From contig CANNEA010000002.1 of NCBI GenBank assembly GCA_947503525.1, positions 372,001 to 436,000 on the forward strand: a DNA stretch of 64,000 nt, read 5' to 3'. Positions 36,931-46,852 of this stretch are shown here, one piece after another. The DNA is from an uncultured Carboxylicivirga sp. (GTDB lineage: Bacteria; Bacteroidota; Bacteroidia; Bacteroidales; Marinilabiliaceae). Within the stretch, counting starts at the first letter, position 1. Every line of letters begins with the position of its first letter. The translations under genes and the position numbers were made by a program. The notes under the pieces were generated by a model. The model made no database searches and was not told where the DNA came from. It was given only the letters and a program-made list of their open reading frames with translations.

Positions 36931-38583
36931 ATGATAGAGAATGGTTATTTAAGTTTGGTTGAAACCACTCTAAAAGAAAATAGTGCGCTTAAAGCGTTTA
37001 GTGATTTTCAGGGAGAATCCATTACATATGCACAGGTAGGTGAGCGAATTATTGGCTTACACCAACTGTTTAGAGATTTGGGAATTAAAAAAGGTGATAA
37101 AGTTGCTGTAATCGGCCGAAATATGACAAGTTGGGGTGTCATTTATTTAGGAGCCATAACATATGGAGCAGTGATTGTTCCCATATTACCCGATTTCAAT
37201 TCACCCGATATTCACCATATTGTAAGTCATTCTGAGTCGAAATTATTATTTAGTACGGATTTACTGTTTGATAAGCTGGATGAAACTAAAATGACCCGTT
37301 TAAAGGGAATAGTTTCAATTAATCAATGTACGACTTTGGTTGATAATTCAGATGGAGAATTAACAGCAGCTGTAAAAAAGGCTCAGTCATTATTTAAAGG
37401 AAATGGTGAAAGCTTTTCTTCCGATCAGTTGAACTTTCCTGAAATTGGAGCTGATGAATTGATGGTATTGTCTTATACTTCAGGAACATCTGGTTTTTCA
37501 AAAGGGGTATTGATTCCTCATCGAAGTATCTGGTCAAATATAGTTTATGCCCGTGAACATCTTATTCTTAAACCTGAAGAAAGAGTTGTATCCTTTTTAC
37601 CTTTGGCACATGTTTTTGGCTGTCTGTTTGAGTTTTTATGGCCTTTTACGGTTGGTTGCCATACTACATTTTTAACGCGTACACCATCGCCTCAAATAAT
37701 TACGCAGGCGTTTCGTGAAGTGAAACCTCATATTATTTTATCTGTTCCATTAATTCTTGAGAAGATTTTCAAGAAACGTGTTCAGCCCCAACTGGAAGAA
37801 ACAAAGGTTAAAACCTTGCTAAAAATCCCGGGATTAAATAAAGTGGTCTATAATAAGATTAAAAATAAGTTGATAGATGTATTTGGGGGAGAGTTTCGTG
37901 AAATGATTATTGGAGGAGCAGCTCTCAATAAGGATGTTGAACAGTTTCTGCGTAAGATTGGATTTCCTTTTACCATCGGTTATGGTATGACAGAATGTGG
38001 TCCGCTTATTAGTTATGCACCTTGGACCGAATCGAGACCACTTTCTGCTGGAAAATTAGTGGATCGCATGGAAATTAAAATTGATTCGGATGATCCATAC
38101 AACACCGTTGGTGAAATAATGGTTAAAGGTGAAAACACCTTACTTGGTTATTATAAAAACAAGGAAGCAACTGATGAAATTTTTGATAACGAAGGTTGGT
38201 TACACACTGGCGATTTAGGTGTAATTGACAAGGATAATTACGTTTTCATCAAAGGTCGTAGTAAGAATATGCTATTGGGTGCCTCGGGACAGAATATTTA
38301 TCCTGAAGAGATTGAAGCTACCATTACATCAATGAATTATGTGCAGGAATGCTTAGTTCGTGATAATGACGGAAAAATTGAAGCTCTGGTATATCCTGAT
38401 TACGAAGCTACCGATGCTGAAAGCTTTACTGAAGCTCAAATAGAAGAGAAGTTGCAAGACATTAAAAAGCATGTGAATTCTGTTCTTCCCTCGTATATGA
38501 ATATTCAAATGATTACTCTGTTTCCTGAGGAGTTTGAGAAGACGCCTAAGAAAAGTATTAAGCGATATAAGTATAATAAGTAG
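36931..38583 (+). CDS. AMP-dependent long-chain acyl-CoA synthetase
   Basis: A 550-residue adenylate-forming enzyme. The P-loop A3 motif is YTSGTSGFSKGVLIPH; IGYGMTECGPLIS (A5), GWLHTGDLG (A7) and KGRSKNMLLGASGQNIYPEEIE (A8), with the C-terminal lysine in KTPKKSIKRY, complete the set. It activates fatty acids to acyl-AMP and acyl-CoA for beta-oxidation or lipid synthesis. It has its own terminator and no beta-oxidation neighbours. Confidence 0.93.
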   Translation: MIENGYLSLVETTLKENSALKAFSDFQGESITYAQVGERIIGLHQLFRDLGIKKGDKVAVIGRNMTSWGVIYLGAITYGAVIVPILPDFNSPDIHHIVSHSESKLLFSTDLLFDKLDETKMTRLKGIVSINQCTTLVDNSDGELTAAVKKAQSLFKGNGESFSSDQLNFPEIGADELMVLSYTSGTSGFSKGVLIPHRSIWSNIVYAREHLILKPEERVVSFLPLAHVFGCLFEFLWPFTVGCHTTFLTRTPSPQIITQAFREVKPHIILSVPLILEKIFKKRVQPQLEETKVKTLLKIPGLNKVVYNKIKNKLIDVFGGEFREMIIGGAALNKDVEQFLRKIGFPFTIGYGMTECGPLISYAPWTESRPLSAGKLVDRMEIKIDSDDPYNTVGEIMVKGENTLLGYYKNKEATDEIFDNEGWLHTGDLGVIDKDNYVFIKGRSKNMLLGASGQNIYPEEIEATITSMNYVQECLVRDNDGKIEALVYPDYEATDAESFTEAQIEEKLQDIKKHVNSVLPSYMNIQMITLFPEEFEKTPKKSIKRYKYNK

Positions 38584-38605
38584 TCTTATTATAAAGAATT
38601 GCATT

Positions 38606-38647
38606 GGCAGAAATCATGGTTGGGCACCTGTGATTTCTGCCTTTTTT
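38606..38647 (+). terminator. intrinsic terminator after acyl-CoA synthetase
   Basis: Perfect 11-bp stem GGCAGAAATCA/TGATTTCTGCC, 14-nt loop, followed by TTTTTT. The rest of the 352-bp gap to 38935 shows no further recognisable element. Confidence 0.92.
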
Positions 38648-38935
38648 ATGCCAATTATAGTCAAGTGCAATCGGATTTATTTATTAACTATTTTCATATG
38701 ATTATATTTTCTTTCAATTGCCATATGGAACTCGCCTGAAAAATCATCATTCTCGTGTGTGAGAACTTTTTCTCATGGCTCGTTTCATGGAATCATCCCT
38801 CATTTGAAGACGTTTATGTAAGTCAAAAAACAGTTAGTCATTATACTGCTGAATAAATGTTTAAGGCAGCCAAACTTTATTATTTTTGATGCAGGAAGAT
38901 TTGGGCGGTGATATTAACAAATCAACCAGAAGCGA

Positions 38936-39181
38936 TTGAAAACAAGCAATGCATATAGTCAGATAGTAAAGTGGCAAAAAGCCCACAATATCTGCATAGG
39001 CGATCAAATTAACTTTCTTTACAAAGGTCGAAATCGATCGGGATATTTAACTGGTTTTGATATGGAACAGAACCCTTTAAAATTAATTGTTCGTTATATT
39101 AATCGTTTAGGCTTAATGCAGGTTATAATTATTGACAGAAAAGCTGTACTATCGAAAAAGGAGCTTGTTCAAACCGTCTGA
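38936..39181 (+). CDS. hypothetical protein, 81 residues
   Basis: A small ORF from a possible TTG start to TGA at 39181, abutting the stop of the convergent TonB receptor gene. The product is basic, with no signal peptide or membrane helix; VKWQKAHNICIGDQINFLYKGRNRSGYLTGFD looks like a short beta-barrel/SH3-like or Sm-like segment, followed by LKLIVRYI and MQVIIIDRKAVL. I do not recognise the family. The lack of an ATG and the short length make it uncertain, although the amino acid pattern looks protein-like. Confidence 0.45.
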   Translation: MKTSNAYSQIVKWQKAHNICIGDQINFLYKGRNRSGYLTGFDMEQNPLKLIVRYINRLGLMQVIIIDRKAVLSKKELVQTV

Positions 39182-41674
39182 TTAAATAATTATTTTCAAA
39201 TACAAAAGTGGTGTAAACGGCATAGCAGCTGAATTAATCTGGATGGTATTGATTTGATCAATCGGTATACGTTCAAAACTATTGAATTTCACATTTTTGT
39301 GATCAAAAACATTTAGTACTGAAAGCCCCACTTCTCCAATAAATTTCTGCTTTGACAAACGATAGGTTACTGAGGCATCCATCCGATTATAATCCGGATC
39401 GTTGTAACTTTTTGTTTCGCTTGAGTAAATTGGGAAACCGCTACCATAAACATAGCTGATAGAGGAGTGGAAGGCTCCAAAATTTAATAAGCAAGCCCCT
39501 TTTAATTCATGTCGTTGATCTTGCTGCGATCTTCTGTATTCATAAGGATTAAAATATGGAAATAGCTCTTCTGTTTTAGTTAAAGAGTATGACATCCATA
39601 TGGAATGTCCCCAAAAATCTTTTTTAGCATAGAAGTCCAGACCGTAACTTCGGCTTTCTCCTTCGAAAACATCTTCAAGTATTTCACCTTGCTGGCGGTA
39701 TCTTCTATAGCGTGTTAAGCCGGTATTGTTTTTATGAAATCCATTGATGCTGAGCAACCATTGATCTTTAGCGAATGAGGCACCCACAACCCAATGCTCA
39801 GAGTTAAGAATGGGCACATCATTATATCCTGCAATAGACCAGGTGTAATGGTAATTATCATAGGCATCAAGAATGGATGAACGAACTAGAAACTGGTGAT
39901 ATAATCCCCAGGATGCATTTAATTTAATTGCTTCACTGGCATTGAATGTGATACCAAGTCTAGGATCAACAAAGGCCTTCGGCATATGTGTAGGGTAGTT
40001 AATGCGTAAGCCACCTGTTACTTCCAGATTTCTGTGTAATTGAAGGAAATATTGGCCAAAGGCTGTTATGCGATTCACCCGGCTGGAGAGATATACGTAA
40101 TTGATGTCTAATGTATCTTCTTTAAATTCAACATTATTTTGAAACCAAGTCAAACCCGTTTTAACACTATGCTTTGAGCTAAAGTTAAAGGTATTGGTCC
40201 ATTCTGCTTCCATCTCATTGATATTATTTTGAGTCAGAACATCCGATAGTAATACCGAAATATTTTGTCGATTACTTTCGGCTATTAGTCGGCGATTAAA
40301 GCTTAAGTCAAGTGCCGAATAACTTATTTTTAAGGCCGATGAATGTCCATTATCCCAGGTTTTACCATAGTACATACTTCCACCAAATTGCCTCGATGAT
40401 TCTTCGGTACTTAATTGATTTGTGTAGTTTGGCCTGGTTTGGTTGGCATTGTATTTAAAGTTATCACCTGCTCCCAAAAGACTAATGTAAAATAAATCAT
40501 CATTATCGCCCTGAAATGAGTATTTCATATTCAGATCGCGGAAAATATAGTCTGGATGTTGTATTTCAAGTGGGTATTTAGCGTTATTGTTATAGTTTTT
40601 AAAAGTGGCTATATCATTGGCACTAAACAGGTCATAATAGGTCTGGCGATAGGCGAGTAAAAGCGATGATTTTTTCTCAATGGGTAACTCCAGCATGGTA
40701 TTCATGGTTTCGTTGTTCAGAAAAAAGCTAAACTCAGGCTTATGTCTGTTACCGTTTTTACCGGCAATATTTATAATACCCCCTATTAAGTCAGCATGAC
40801 TGGCATCATATCCTCCACGATGTACTTCTACATTTTTGGCTAAGAATGGATTGACGGCACTGATGTTATCGTTAATGTTTTTTAAACCCCAAATGGTAAA
40901 TCCATCGAATTGAACTCGACTTGTGCCTTCGGGGCTACCCCAGATAATTAAATCGTTGGGTTGTTCACCTGCTGCCAGCACTCCGGGTTGCAATCGCAAT
41001 AGGTTAAATACTGAATTGTCGCCATTACCGGGCAGATAGTTGGCAATGTGATGATTGAGTTTGGTTAAGCCTGGTTTATCACCTATTTGTGCTGACTTCT
41101 CAACAATGTTATTGGTAACAGTAACTTCGGGTAAGCCTACCATAGAAGGCGTAAGCTCTATGGTATGATCGCGACCAGCATTCAAGAGTGTATCAATAAT
41201 GTAGCAACCCAGATGAGAGGCTTTGACTTCAAAAATACTATCGTTTTCAATGCTAAAACTGAACACACCTTTTACATCTGTGACAGTTTGGTAATCGCCA
41301 ACAGCAACATGAGAAAAGGGGAGGGGCTCACCTGTTCCAACTTCAACAATTTTACCAATTAGATGAAAAACTTTGGATTCGAGCTTAATCTCTAATTGAT
41401 AAATAATAAATACTTCGCCATCAAACTCATAGCTAAGAGGAAGGTCTTTAAGGATTTCATCAATTGCTTTTTGAGGAGAGCTGTATGTTTGGGTTTTACT
41501 TATTTTGTATTGGGCTAAGAGCTCTTCATTATATGAAAATTGAAGCTCGTAGTCCAGCCTTAACTCTGAGAGTAAGTCATTTAAAGGTTTGTCCTTGCAA
41601 TCCAGTTTAATTTCCTGAGCATAAATTTGTACACTTAAACCAAATGCAATAAATAGTAAGAAATATTTATTCAC
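39182..41674 (-). CDS. FecA-like TonB-dependent receptor with STN domain
   Basis: An 830-residue outer-membrane receptor: signal peptide, an STN (secretin/TonB N-terminal) signalling domain at about 20-95, a carboxypeptidase-regulatory-like domain (FHLIGKIVEVGTGEPLPFSHVAVGD), a plug (about 195-310) and a beta-barrel. STN domains talk to FecR anti-sigma factors, and the gene overlaps fecR by 8 bp and follows fecI-fecR, forming a cell-surface signalling unit. The ligand is unknown; there is no SusD-like partner, so a siderophore, cofactor or peptide is as likely as glycan. Confidence 0.92.
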   Translation of the reverse strand: MNKYFLLFIAFGLSVQIYAQEIKLDCKDKPLNDLLSELRLDYELQFSYNEELLAQYKISKTQTYSSPQKAIDEILKDLPLSYEFDGEVFIIYQLEIKLESKVFHLIGKIVEVGTGEPLPFSHVAVGDYQTVTDVKGVFSFSIENDSIFEVKASHLGCYIIDTLLNAGRDHTIELTPSMVGLPEVTVTNNIVEKSAQIGDKPGLTKLNHHIANYLPGNGDNSVFNLLRLQPGVLAAGEQPNDLIIWGSPEGTSRVQFDGFTIWGLKNINDNISAVNPFLAKNVEVHRGGYDASHADLIGGIINIAGKNGNRHKPEFSFFLNNETMNTMLELPIEKKSSLLLAYRQTYYDLFSANDIATFKNYNNNAKYPLEIQHPDYIFRDLNMKYSFQGDNDDLFYISLLGAGDNFKYNANQTRPNYTNQLSTEESSRQFGGSMYYGKTWDNGHSSALKISYSALDLSFNRRLIAESNRQNISVLLSDVLTQNNINEMEAEWTNTFNFSSKHSVKTGLTWFQNNVEFKEDTLDINYVYLSSRVNRITAFGQYFLQLHRNLEVTGGLRINYPTHMPKAFVDPRLGITFNASEAIKLNASWGLYHQFLVRSSILDAYDNYHYTWSIAGYNDVPILNSEHWVVGASFAKDQWLLSINGFHKNNTGLTRYRRYRQQGEILEDVFEGESRSYGLDFYAKKDFWGHSIWMSYSLTKTEELFPYFNPYEYRRSQQDQRHELKGACLLNFGAFHSSISYVYGSGFPIYSSETKSYNDPDYNRMDASVTYRLSKQKFIGEVGLSVLNVFDHKNVKFNSFERIPIDQINTIQINSAAMPFTPLLYLKIII

Positions 41675-42569
41675 TCAAGCCATCTTTGCTCACCAAATAT
41701 CCACCGTTAACTTTTTTGTAATTCAGATTTAAGCCTTTGCATACCCGCTTCATTACATCTTCTGCCTGACGTGTTATGGTGAAGTTTCCAGTATAAAGAT
41801 AGTTTAGTTTTTCTTTAGTTTGAATGCTTATCCCATATTGACGTTCTATTTCTTCAAATACCAATTGAATTGGAGTTCCTTTAAAGTAGAACTTATCTTC
41901 CATCCACGAGATGGTTTCTTCCGCTAATTCCTCATTCTTACTAATAACAGAACCGTTGGCAATAACCTCGGCACGTTGATTTGGAGTTATATCGGCAGAT
42001 TTGCCACTTATTACACTTACTACCCTTACTTTACCGGTGTAGCAGGTTACTTTATAATCGTTTTTGCGCGAATAGATATTGAAGCTGGTACCTAATACTA
42101 TGGTTTTACCTCTGCTTGATACCACTTCAAATGATTTACCTTTTTGTACTTTAAAAAATCCTTCACCTTCAAATTGTACCTGTCGGTTAAATCGCCACCA
42201 GTAAGGATGATATTTTATGGTTGAGCTGGCATTTAATTCAATGCTTGAACCATCAGGTAAAAGGGCTGTTAAATGTTGTCCTGCACCGGCTTCTACTGTT
42301 GTTGTATAGAGACGTAAAAAAGCGCTTGTGGATAACATGAGTACTAATATGGCCGCAGCAGCCCAGTATATCTGTTTTAAGGATCTTACTTTTGTTTCTT
42401 GTGGTTTTATTGTTCTGATGGGGGTTTCAGTTTCCTGCTCATCCATCATGTCTGACAGCTCGCTCCATACATCCTCTTTTGATTTTTTGAAAGGACGTTC
42501 AATCTCAGGTAAAGACTGCATAAAGTCTTTGTCTGATCCCGGATTGATATGTTGCTTATCGTTTTTCAT
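41667..42569 (-). CDS. FecR-family anti-sigma factor
   Basis: A 300-residue inner-membrane protein: a cytoplasmic N-terminus that binds the sigma factor, one TM helix at about 85-105 (IYWAAAAILVLMLSTSAFL), a periplasmic FecR domain (GAGQHLTALLPDGSSIELNASSTIKYHPYWWRFNRQVQFEGEGFF; quoted in part) and a C-terminal DUF4974-like segment (FKGTPIQLVFEEIERQYGISI). It transmits receptor occupancy to the ECF sigma. It overlaps both neighbours, by 4 and 8 bp. Confidence 0.93.
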   Translation of the reverse strand: MKNDKQHINPGSDKDFMQSLPEIERPFKKSKEDVWSELSDMMDEQETETPIRTIKPQETKVRSLKQIYWAAAAILVLMLSTSAFLRLYTTTVEAGAGQHLTALLPDGSSIELNASSTIKYHPYWWRFNRQVQFEGEGFFKVQKGKSFEVVSSRGKTIVLGTSFNIYSRKNDYKVTCYTGKVRVVSVISGKSADITPNQRAEVIANGSVISKNEELAEETISWMEDKFYFKGTPIQLVFEEIERQYGISIQTKEKLNYLYTGNFTITRQAEDVMKRVCKGLNLNYKKVNGGYLVSKDGLSE

Positions 42570-43054
42570 TGTTCTGTCAGTGCTTCTCTTAAAAATTGTA
42601 ATGCGTTTTTCATTCTTTTCTCGACGGCTTTAACGCTTAAGTCCAGTCGATCAGCTATTTCTTGGTATTTGAGTTCGTCCATCCGACTCATTAAAAAAAC
42701 TTCCCGTTGTTTTTCCGGCATTTCCTTTAGAGCCCTTTCGTATGAACTTTTTAATTCTTTATAGCTTAATTCATCCTCGGGTGATTGACTTTCATTTTTA
42801 TCAGGTGGTTTAGCTATAAACTCTTGTTCTACTTGTTGCCGTCGGTATTTGCTGATAAAGGCGTCCTTGGCCATTTTGTACAACAGACCAACTACTTCTT
42901 TTGGAGGTTTATTTAATTGTTTCTCCCAAAGTTTCATAAAGGTCTCTTGCGCAATATCAGTGGCCAGTTCTTCATCTCCACATCTGTAATAAAGATAATT
43001 ACGGAGTGGATCAAAGTGCTCATCGAACAAACTTTTAAATTCTTCCCGCGTCAA
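42566..43054 (-). CDS. FecI-type ECF sigma factor
   Basis: A 162-residue ECF sigma-70 factor: region 2 has FDEHFDPLRNYLYYRCGDEELATDIAQETFMKLWE, and region 4 has ALKEMPEKQREVFLMSRMDELKYQEIADRLDLSVKAVEKRMKNAL (quoted in part). Start is probably the TTG at 43054, since no ATG precedes the conserved region. It is the first gene of the FecI-FecR-TonB receptor operon and probably drives it, as is usual for the family. Confidence 0.92.
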   Translation of the reverse strand: MTREEFKSLFDEHFDPLRNYLYYRCGDEELATDIAQETFMKLWEKQLNKPPKEVVGLLYKMAKDAFISKYRRQQVEQEFIAKPPDKNESQSPEDELSYKELKSSYERALKEMPEKQREVFLMSRMDELKYQEIADRLDLSVKAVEKRMKNALQFLREALTEQ

Positions 43055-43121
43055 GATGTTACTAATTATTGTTTGGGCTAAGATAAAAAATAAATGCTAT
43101 TAAGATGAGTTTGGTTTTTGG

Positions 43122-43154
43122 AAAACCCGAAGGGAAGCGTTCTTTCCTTCGGGT
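43122..43154 (-). terminator. intrinsic terminator of the lipoprotein gene at 43195
   Basis: A 13-bp stem (ACCCGAAGGGAAG/CTTTCCTTCGGGT, one G-T) with a 4-nt loop and TTTT on the minus strand. It separates the lipoprotein gene from the downstream fecI operon. Confidence 0.85.
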
Positions 43155-43194
43155 ATTTCTAAGTCCAATGAGTGAACGGGAATGTTATTAAATC

Positions 43195-44130
43195 CTAGTT
43201 ATTGCTTGTTTGTTCTTGTTTTCTTTCTCTTTTGCGCTTACCAATAATGAAGTCTTTTGTTCCTTCAGCTGTAGTCATTGTAGCTTTACGATCGCAACTT
43301 CCATCTCCGAAATTAATTACTGCAAAGTCCACTGCGTTTTTCGATAGAGTGACCTCACCTGCAACTATATATCTGCATCCACCTTTTTTAATTAGTGGGG
43401 TAGTAATCATTTTTTTGAACTCATTACCATCAGTATCAACACACATTGAGTATCCAGTTATTTCGAAACGGTCATCGTCATTTTGCTTTGGTGTTCCCAT
43501 ACCTTCTACCCAAGTTTTAGTTCTGTCGGCAGTGGTTTCAATTCCTGTACCATCAGGCAATGTGAAAGAGATCTCACGGGCAACATGTACTTTATATTCA
43601 TCCTTAAGGAATGTTTTAACACTTTGTCCTGCTATGGAGATGGTGTCAACACTAAAGTTTTGGAAGCTTAAAGTACGGGTAGCACCATTTTCACGTCGTG
43701 GACCGGTAATTACAATTTCGATAATACCTGCTATTACACGACCATTTTCTAATTCAGTGCTTTCGCCATAATTAAGGGTAATGGTTTTTGGAAATCCGCC
43801 TTCTTCTGAAACAATGTGGATATCCGGACATTTTCCCCAACGGTAACGGTATTTAAAAGGATTTTCGTTACCGCTTGCCTTAAGGGCTGACTCCTCTTGC
43901 ATGGCTTCAAAGGTACTTGTTGTTTCTTCAGCACCTGAATACAACTCTACTTCGTATTCGGCTGCTTCCATTACATCATCCAGGTTGGCATCAGTTGTTA
44001 CAATTGATTCAGTAGTTACTGTAAGATCTACTTCGTCCATCATTGGGTTAGGACTTAGGTTTTCATTTTTATTACATGCTGTAAAAGCGACTAATGAGCT
44101 GATTCCGATTGCTAATAATACTTTTTTCAT
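43195..44130 (-). CDS. hypothetical lipoprotein
   Basis: A 311-residue exported lipoprotein (signal peptide ending LVAFTACNK). An acidic, Thr/Glu-rich segment (about 30-90) is followed by a beta-rich domain with repeated Cys-containing strands (GKCPDIHIV, YSMCVDTDG, GGCRYIVAG, DGSCDRKAT) and a very basic tail (GKRKRERKQEQ). No known domain is recognised; similar lipoproteins with conserved GGCRYIVAGE-like strands are common in this phylum (recollection). The fecI operon lies downstream behind a terminator, so any link is only positional. Confidence 0.75.
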   Translation of the reverse strand: MKKVLLAIGISSLVAFTACNKNENLSPNPMMDEVDLTVTTESIVTTDANLDDVMEAAEYEVELYSGAEETTSTFEAMQEESALKASGNENPFKYRYRWGKCPDIHIVSEEGGFPKTITLNYGESTELENGRVIAGIIEIVITGPRRENGATRTLSFQNFSVDTISIAGQSVKTFLKDEYKVHVAREISFTLPDGTGIETTADRTKTWVEGMGTPKQNDDDRFEITGYSMCVDTDGNEFKKMITTPLIKKGGCRYIVAGEVTLSKNAVDFAVINFGDGSCDRKATMTTAEGTKDFIIGKRKRERKQEQTSNN

Positions 44131-44603
44131 GATCTTAAATTTTATAAGTTATATTCTCAATTATTCGTTTGTAATGTGTTTACATTAGCATACCGCACAG
44201 CCCCACTTTTACCCTACCAAAAAAGTGAATTATTTTTGAAAAAACTTTTAAAGTGAAGAAAATGAAGATGATGAAGTAGAATTATATCTGATCATTTGTT
44301 TATTCTATCCTTGTAGAGATGTCGATGAATGAGGGCGAATTTTTTTAAGTAGCGGCTCTTTATTTGCATATCGCTATAAAGAACCGTTTCACTAAGGACC
44401 TGTATATTTATAAAACATATAAATAATAGAAAAATGAGAGGATTAACGGCGCATCTTTTAAGGCTTGTTGATTGGAATTAATTCGTGAGCTAATATATTA
44501 TTATGTCAATTTGTTTAAAATTGCTAGTTTTAAGTTGTGATGCATATTTTGATTTTATTGCATCACAAATGTTTTAAAAATCTAACCTAATTTACCCAGT
44601 TCT
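44131..44603. other. intergenic region with two inverted repeats
   Basis: A 473-bp gap between divergent genes. It contains CGGCTCTTTAT/ATAAAGAACCG (44353-44363 with 44376-44386, one mismatch), which may be a relic terminator. It also contains a perfect 10-bp inverted repeat TTGTGATGCA/TGCATCACAA (44535-44544 with 44559-44568), 36 bp before the peptidase start and possibly an operator. No protein-coding ORF is convincing here. Confidence 0.5.
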
Positions 44604-46760
44604 ATGAGACTACTATTTGCTCTGCTTATTAGCTTATCTTACCAATTAATTGATGCACAGAAAATCCATACTTATCCAATAGCTCCAAAGGACACAATAG
44701 TTGATATTTATTTTAGTGATAGAATAGAAGATCCTTACCAATGGATGGAAAACCCTGAAGATATTCGTTTATCGGCATGGTTGGAAGAACAAAAAGACTT
44801 AACTAAAAAGCTTTCGCGAAAGCAAAGTCGAAAACTTCTCTTAGAGAAGCAATTAAGATCAATGTATAATGATATGGATAGGGAATCGTTATATACGTTT
44901 GAAAACAAGAATAAGAAGAACAAAGTAAAGTACATATTTAAGAATAAGTGGAATAGCTATAGCAAATCACCTGATTTATTGTATAAAAAGAAAAATGATA
45001 CAAATTTTAAGTACCTGGTTAGGTCAAAAGATTTTATACAAAGTAAAAAGGATCACATTGTTGTAAAATCAAAAATCATAAATGAGAAAGAAGACCTGGC
45101 AGTGGTTACAATTTCTCGTAACGGCAGTGATTGGTTAACGGGCTATATATTTGATTTTGCAAGGGGTAAATTCACCAATTATACACTCAATAACCTTAGA
45201 ATAGGTAGCCACATTGAATGGCATGGTAAAGATTTGTATTTTGATGCTTATGATGCACCGATAGCTGGCAGAGAATTACTTGATAAAGCTAAAGGGCAAA
45301 AACTGTATAAACTTTCGAATATTAAAGATTCCTTAATCACAGAGGTACTTTATAGTCACTACGATATTGATGGTACATCATCATTTAATTACGATATCAT
45401 TGAAGAAAAACTATTCTTGTATCACGGTTTAAAGTCACGGGACAATGTATACAAGTGTATCTCAGTCGATGATTTGTCCAAGCCTTCCTTTTTTCCACAG
45501 AAATTATTGGTGTATCCGGGAGACAGCGACATTAAATTATCAATTGAATACATCAAGAATGACACAGTTCTAATAAAAACCAATTGGAATGCTCCTAATT
45601 ATAAGGTTCTCTTAGCCCAGTTTAGTAAACCTAATCAGTTAGAAGAGTTTATTCCGGAATATGACGTGGTACTTGAAAGTGTGGATAAACTTGGTGGTGA
45701 TAAATTAGCTTGTCGGTATTCGGAAAACGATCAGGATTTAGCCCTCATTTTTAGTATGAAAGGAGAGCTGCTTAAGACGATAGACTTTCCGAAGGGCAAG
45801 AAACTGAAATATTTATATGAGTATAATGAAGAAGCAACACATACTTTCTTTAGTGTTAGTTCCTTTTATCATCCCGAACTATGGTATGATTTATCCTTGA
45901 AGAATTTGTCTTTTAAACCGGCTGAATCATTAACGGTGCCTTATGACGCCGATAAATTAGAGACACGTTACGAAATCTTTATATCAAAGGATGGCACGGA
46001 GATACCAATGTATATAACATGTAAGAAAAATATAAAACTCGATGGTACAAACCCGGTATTATTGTATGGTTATGGAGGCTATGGTAATACCATTGAGCCC
46101 TTCTTTAATGAATCGAATTGCCTATTTGTCTTACACGGAGGCGTATTGGCCATTCCTAATGTTAGAGGGGGTGGTGCCAAAGGAAGCACTTGGGCAGAAC
46201 AAGGCAGAAGACTAAATAAACAGAATGCCATAGATGATTTTATAGGAGCAGCGGAATATTTAATTGATAAAGGTTATACCTGTCCAAAGAAACTAGCCAT
46301 CAATGGAGGCTCGCATGGTGGCTTGCTTGTTGGTGCTGCCATAACCCAACGCCCTGATCTTTATAAGGCAGCTATTGCTGAAGCTGGGGTCTTAGACATG
46401 TTAAGGTTTAGTCAATTTACGGTTGGATCTGTGGCTACCAATATCAATGAATTTGGAATACCTGACAATACAGAAGACTATAAAAACTTAAAATCGTATT
46501 CGCCTTTACATAACATTAAAAGAAATGAAAAATATCCTGATGTTCTTCTGATAAGCGGTGATAATGATGACCGTGTTCCACCGCACCACTCCTATAAGTT
46601 TTTAGCTCGCCTACAGGAATGTGGTGACTCTGAGAATTTATTTCATATTTATATAACTCCTGGTTCAGGCCATGGTGGTGCATTAACACCGAAAGATGCT
46701 TTAGATGTAATATTATATAAAGTCCATTTCTTGATAGATCAGATGGATATACAATTATAG
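44604..46760 (+). CDS. prolyl oligopeptidase family serine peptidase (S9A)
   Basis: A 718-residue peptidase with a signal peptide (MRLLFALLISLSYQLIDAQ), so periplasmic. YPIAPKDTIVDIYFSDRIEDPYQWME (quoted in part) is the typical S9A start, a beta-propeller follows (about 80-430), then the alpha/beta hydrolase domain with YGYGGYG, the nucleophile S570 in NGGSHGGLLVG, the Asp region SGDNDDRVPPHHS near 653-660 and the His in GSGHGG. It cleaves after proline in short peptides. It is a single-gene unit. Confidence 0.93.
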   Translation: MRLLFALLISLSYQLIDAQKIHTYPIAPKDTIVDIYFSDRIEDPYQWMENPEDIRLSAWLEEQKDLTKKLSRKQSRKLLLEKQLRSMYNDMDRESLYTFENKNKKNKVKYIFKNKWNSYSKSPDLLYKKKNDTNFKYLVRSKDFIQSKKDHIVVKSKIINEKEDLAVVTISRNGSDWLTGYIFDFARGKFTNYTLNNLRIGSHIEWHGKDLYFDAYDAPIAGRELLDKAKGQKLYKLSNIKDSLITEVLYSHYDIDGTSSFNYDIIEEKLFLYHGLKSRDNVYKCISVDDLSKPSFFPQKLLVYPGDSDIKLSIEYIKNDTVLIKTNWNAPNYKVLLAQFSKPNQLEEFIPEYDVVLESVDKLGGDKLACRYSENDQDLALIFSMKGELLKTIDFPKGKKLKYLYEYNEEATHTFFSVSSFYHPELWYDLSLKNLSFKPAESLTVPYDADKLETRYEIFISKDGTEIPMYITCKKNIKLDGTNPVLLYGYGGYGNTIEPFFNESNCLFVLHGGVLAIPNVRGGGAKGSTWAEQGRRLNKQNAIDDFIGAAEYLIDKGYTCPKKLAINGGSHGGLLVGAAITQRPDLYKAAIAEAGVLDMLRFSQFTVGSVATNINEFGIPDNTEDYKNLKSYSPLHNIKRNEKYPDVLLISGDNDDRVPPHHSYKFLARLQECGDSENLFHIYITPGSGHGGALTPKDALDVILYKVHFLIDQMDIQL

Positions 46761-46801
46761 TTTATTCAAGGATAGAATAAACCTTATGAAGTGAATGATT
46801 T

Positions 46802-46842
46802 GGAGAGGCTCTTTTAATATTTAGTAAATTAAGAGCCACTCC
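46802..46842 (+). terminator. hairpin after the prolyl oligopeptidase gene
   Basis: GGAG-A-GGCTCTT pairs with AAGAGCC-A-CTCC across a 17-nt AT-rich loop. There is no T-run after the stem; it lies between the convergent peptidase and hemF genes and may act in both directions weakly. Confidence 0.5.
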
Positions 46843-46852
46843 TATGATATAG

